From: Bacillota bacterium
GTDB taxonomy: Bacteria > Bacillota > Clostridia > Oscillospirales > Acutalibacteraceae
Direction: 5' to 3'
Assembly: GCA_023458915.1 (NCBI GenBank)
Contig: JAEWWM010000055.1
Coordinates: 1-15,289, forward strand
DNA: 15,289 nt
The translations under genes and the position numbers were made by a program. A model generated the notes under the pieces. The model was not told the DNA's origin. It saw nothing but the letters and a program-made list of their open reading frames with translations, and did no database searches. Within the stretch, counting starts at the first letter, position 1, and every line of letters starts with the position of its first letter. Positions 14,653-15,289 of the stretch are shown in pieces.

Positions 14653-14740
14653 GCGTTGCTAATTTGAAATAGATTTTGCGTTTTCCCTCCATCTACGGCG
14701 GAGGGAAAATAGTAGTTAATACATGCAAGTTTAGCAACGC
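14653..14740. repeat. Nested inverted-repeat element after galU
   Basis: Outer arms GCGTTGCTAA (14653-14662) and TTAGCAACGC (14731-14740) are perfectly complementary over 10 bp. Inside them a second perfect 10-bp stem, TTTTCCCTCC (14681-14690) and GGAGGGAAAA (14700-14709), has a 9-base loop. The whole forms a two-level structure of 88 bases filling most of the galU to double-glycine gene interval. No strong T run follows either stem (only ATTATATTTTTG after the outer arm). It may be a galU terminator, a small mobile repeat or a structured RNA. Confidence 0.6.
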
Positions 14741-14755
14741 CTCATTATATTTTTG

Positions 14756-14784
14756 TTGACATTTCATATATATATATATAATTA
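14756..14784 (+). promoter_or_regulatory. Probable promoter of the double-glycine-leader gene
   Basis: A perfect TTGACA -35 (14756-14761). The exact TATAAT (14775-14780) is only 13 bases away, too close; ATTATT (14779-14784) has the proper 17-base spacing. An (AT)n stretch covers the spacer. The start would be about 35-45 bases before the ATG at 14835. Confidence 0.45.
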
Positions 14785-14834
14785 TTTCATATTTTATCTA
14801 AAACCAATATTTTTTTTAAAAGGAGTTGTTTAAA

Positions 14835-15131
14835 ATGGAAGAAAAAGAAATTGAAAAAGGCGTTATTTCAGAAGATGCTCTAGATGACATCGTTGGAGGA
14901 TTAAAAATCGGCGGGTTAAACATTGATAAAGAAAAATTAGTCAAAGGTTTAAAATACGCCGGAATAGTAATTGCTGGTGCAGGGGCGCTTGCTGGCGCGG
15001 GAGCTATCATAAATTATGGTATAAAAAAAGCATCGCGTAAAAAGGAATTTAGTTTCACAAAAGGTATTAATGACTATAACGAAAATACTCCTAAAGTAGA
15101 AGAAGAAGGTTCACTTGAGTTATTCACTTAA
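14835..15131 (+). CDS. Small protein with double-glycine leader-like N-terminus and one membrane helix
   Basis: No named family recognised. The ATG at 14835 is chosen because AAGGAG lies 9 bases upstream; a TTG at 14826 would overlap the site. The 98 residues begin with an acidic stretch, EKGVISEDALDDIVGG, that looks like the leader of bacteriocins and other peptides exported by C39-peptidase ABC transporters: an acidic helix, a hydrophobic pattern, then Gly-Gly at 21-22. Cleavage after it would leave 76 residues: a short amphipathic part, a Gly/Ala-rich membrane segment (about 41-63, IVIAGAGALAGAGAII), a basic KKASRKK (positive-inside like) and a hydrophilic acidic tail. No Cys, so no disulphide or lanthionine. 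No transporter or modifying enzyme lies in the window. It could be a bacteriocin-like peptide or just a small membrane protein with a chance GG motif. Confidence 0.7.
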   Translation: MEEKEIEKGVISEDALDDIVGGLKIGGLNIDKEKLVKGLKYAGIVIAGAGALAGAGAIINYGIKKASRKKEFSFTKGINDYNENTPKVEEEGSLELFT

Positions 15132-15172
15132 GTAGAGAAAGATGTAAATTCACAAATTACTCTGTTAAAGCA

Positions 15173-15202
15173 ACCCTCGTTATAAAATTTCAGAGCGAGG
15201 GT
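15173..15202. terminator. Hairpin between the double-glycine gene and the convergent pseudouridine synthase
   Basis: ACCCTCG (15173-15179) and CGAGGGT (15196-15202) form a perfect 7-bp GC-rich stem with a 16-base loop, between two convergent genes, where a shared terminator is expected. The T runs are weak on both sides (GAAAAATTATTTTG on +, TGCTTT on -). Confidence 0.5.
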
Positions 15203-15208
15203 GAAAAA

Positions 15209-15289
15209 TTATTTTGTAAATATTTTTATTTCTTCAGTAGTTAAGTTTCGCCATTTACCGGATTTTAGCATGCCGAGTTTTAAGCTGCC
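15209..15289 (-). CDS. C-terminal end of an RsuA/RluB-type rRNA pseudouridine synthase (cut by window)
   Basis: The last 81 bases on the minus strand are open and end in TAA (15209-15211). They encode 26 residues, including GMLKSGKWRNLTTEEIKIF. This is the typical tail of the RsuA/RluB/RluE/RluF family of pseudouridine synthases, where an IGxLxLGxLKxGxWRxLTxEE pattern closes the catalytic domain. The catalytic Asp and the S4 RNA-binding domain lie outside the window, so the subfamily (16S or 23S target) cannot be told. It converges on the double-glycine-leader gene. Confidence 0.75.
   Translation of the reverse strand, partial: GSLKLGMLKSGKWRNLTTEEIKIFTK

Noticed and set aside
14766..14780. 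(AT)n microsatellite upstream of the double-glycine gene
   Set aside because: Too short to be notable in such an AT-rich region; treated as promoter spacer.
15160..15202. Possible pseudoknot: CTCTG/CAGAG interlocked with ACCCTCG/CGAGGGT
   Set aside because: The extra stem is only 5 bp and its loop lengths are unlike usual H-type pseudoknots; chance pairing is likely.

Overview
The window is AT-rich, with dense, short-spaced genes, Gram-positive-type Shine-Dalgarno sites (AAGGAGG-like) and a core gene set (glmS, guaA, ddl, murI, a DUF1934 gene next to argS, ispE, prfB, ppa, folD, galU). This points to a low-GC Firmicute of the Clostridia, perhaps the Oscillospiraceae/Ruminococcaceae side. The lineage is an inference from gene style; there is no rRNA here. 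No tRNA, CRISPR array or intact insertion sequence was seen.

Left arm (1-7193, all +): the C-terminal part of glmS and its terminator, then guaA, ddl, murI, a DUF1934 protein and argS, closed by a strong terminator. GlmS (amino sugar precursor), MurI (D-glutamate) and Ddl (D-Ala-D-Ala) all feed peptidoglycan synthesis. Next comes a 44-residue Asn/Thr/Lys-only protein (7282-7416) with an excellent ribosome binding site.

Middle (7446-13677, all -): in transcription order folD-ppa (12 bases apart), prfB, a broken unknown gene (10942 down to about 10328), a strange membrane-anchored Clp/HSP100-like AAA+ protein, and ispE. The AAA+ gene has its own well-formed promoter (TTGATA-17-TATAAT). It lacks the usual N-domain, the M-domain, the D2 pore loop, the ClpP-docking loop and the D2 Walker B glutamate. 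It is the most unusual intact gene in the window.

Right arm: galU (+) diverges from folD. It is followed by a nested inverted-repeat structure, a perfect TTGACA box and a 98-residue protein with a double-glycine leader-like N-terminus and a Gly/Ala-rich membrane helix. A hairpin then separates this gene from the 3' end of a convergent RsuA/RluB-type pseudouridine synthase cut by the window edge.

Most of the window is ordinary housekeeping. The accessory-looking parts are the AAA+ protein, the broken gene beside it, the N/T/K peptide, the double-glycine protein and a set of U-rich-5'/A-rich-3' intergenic dyads.
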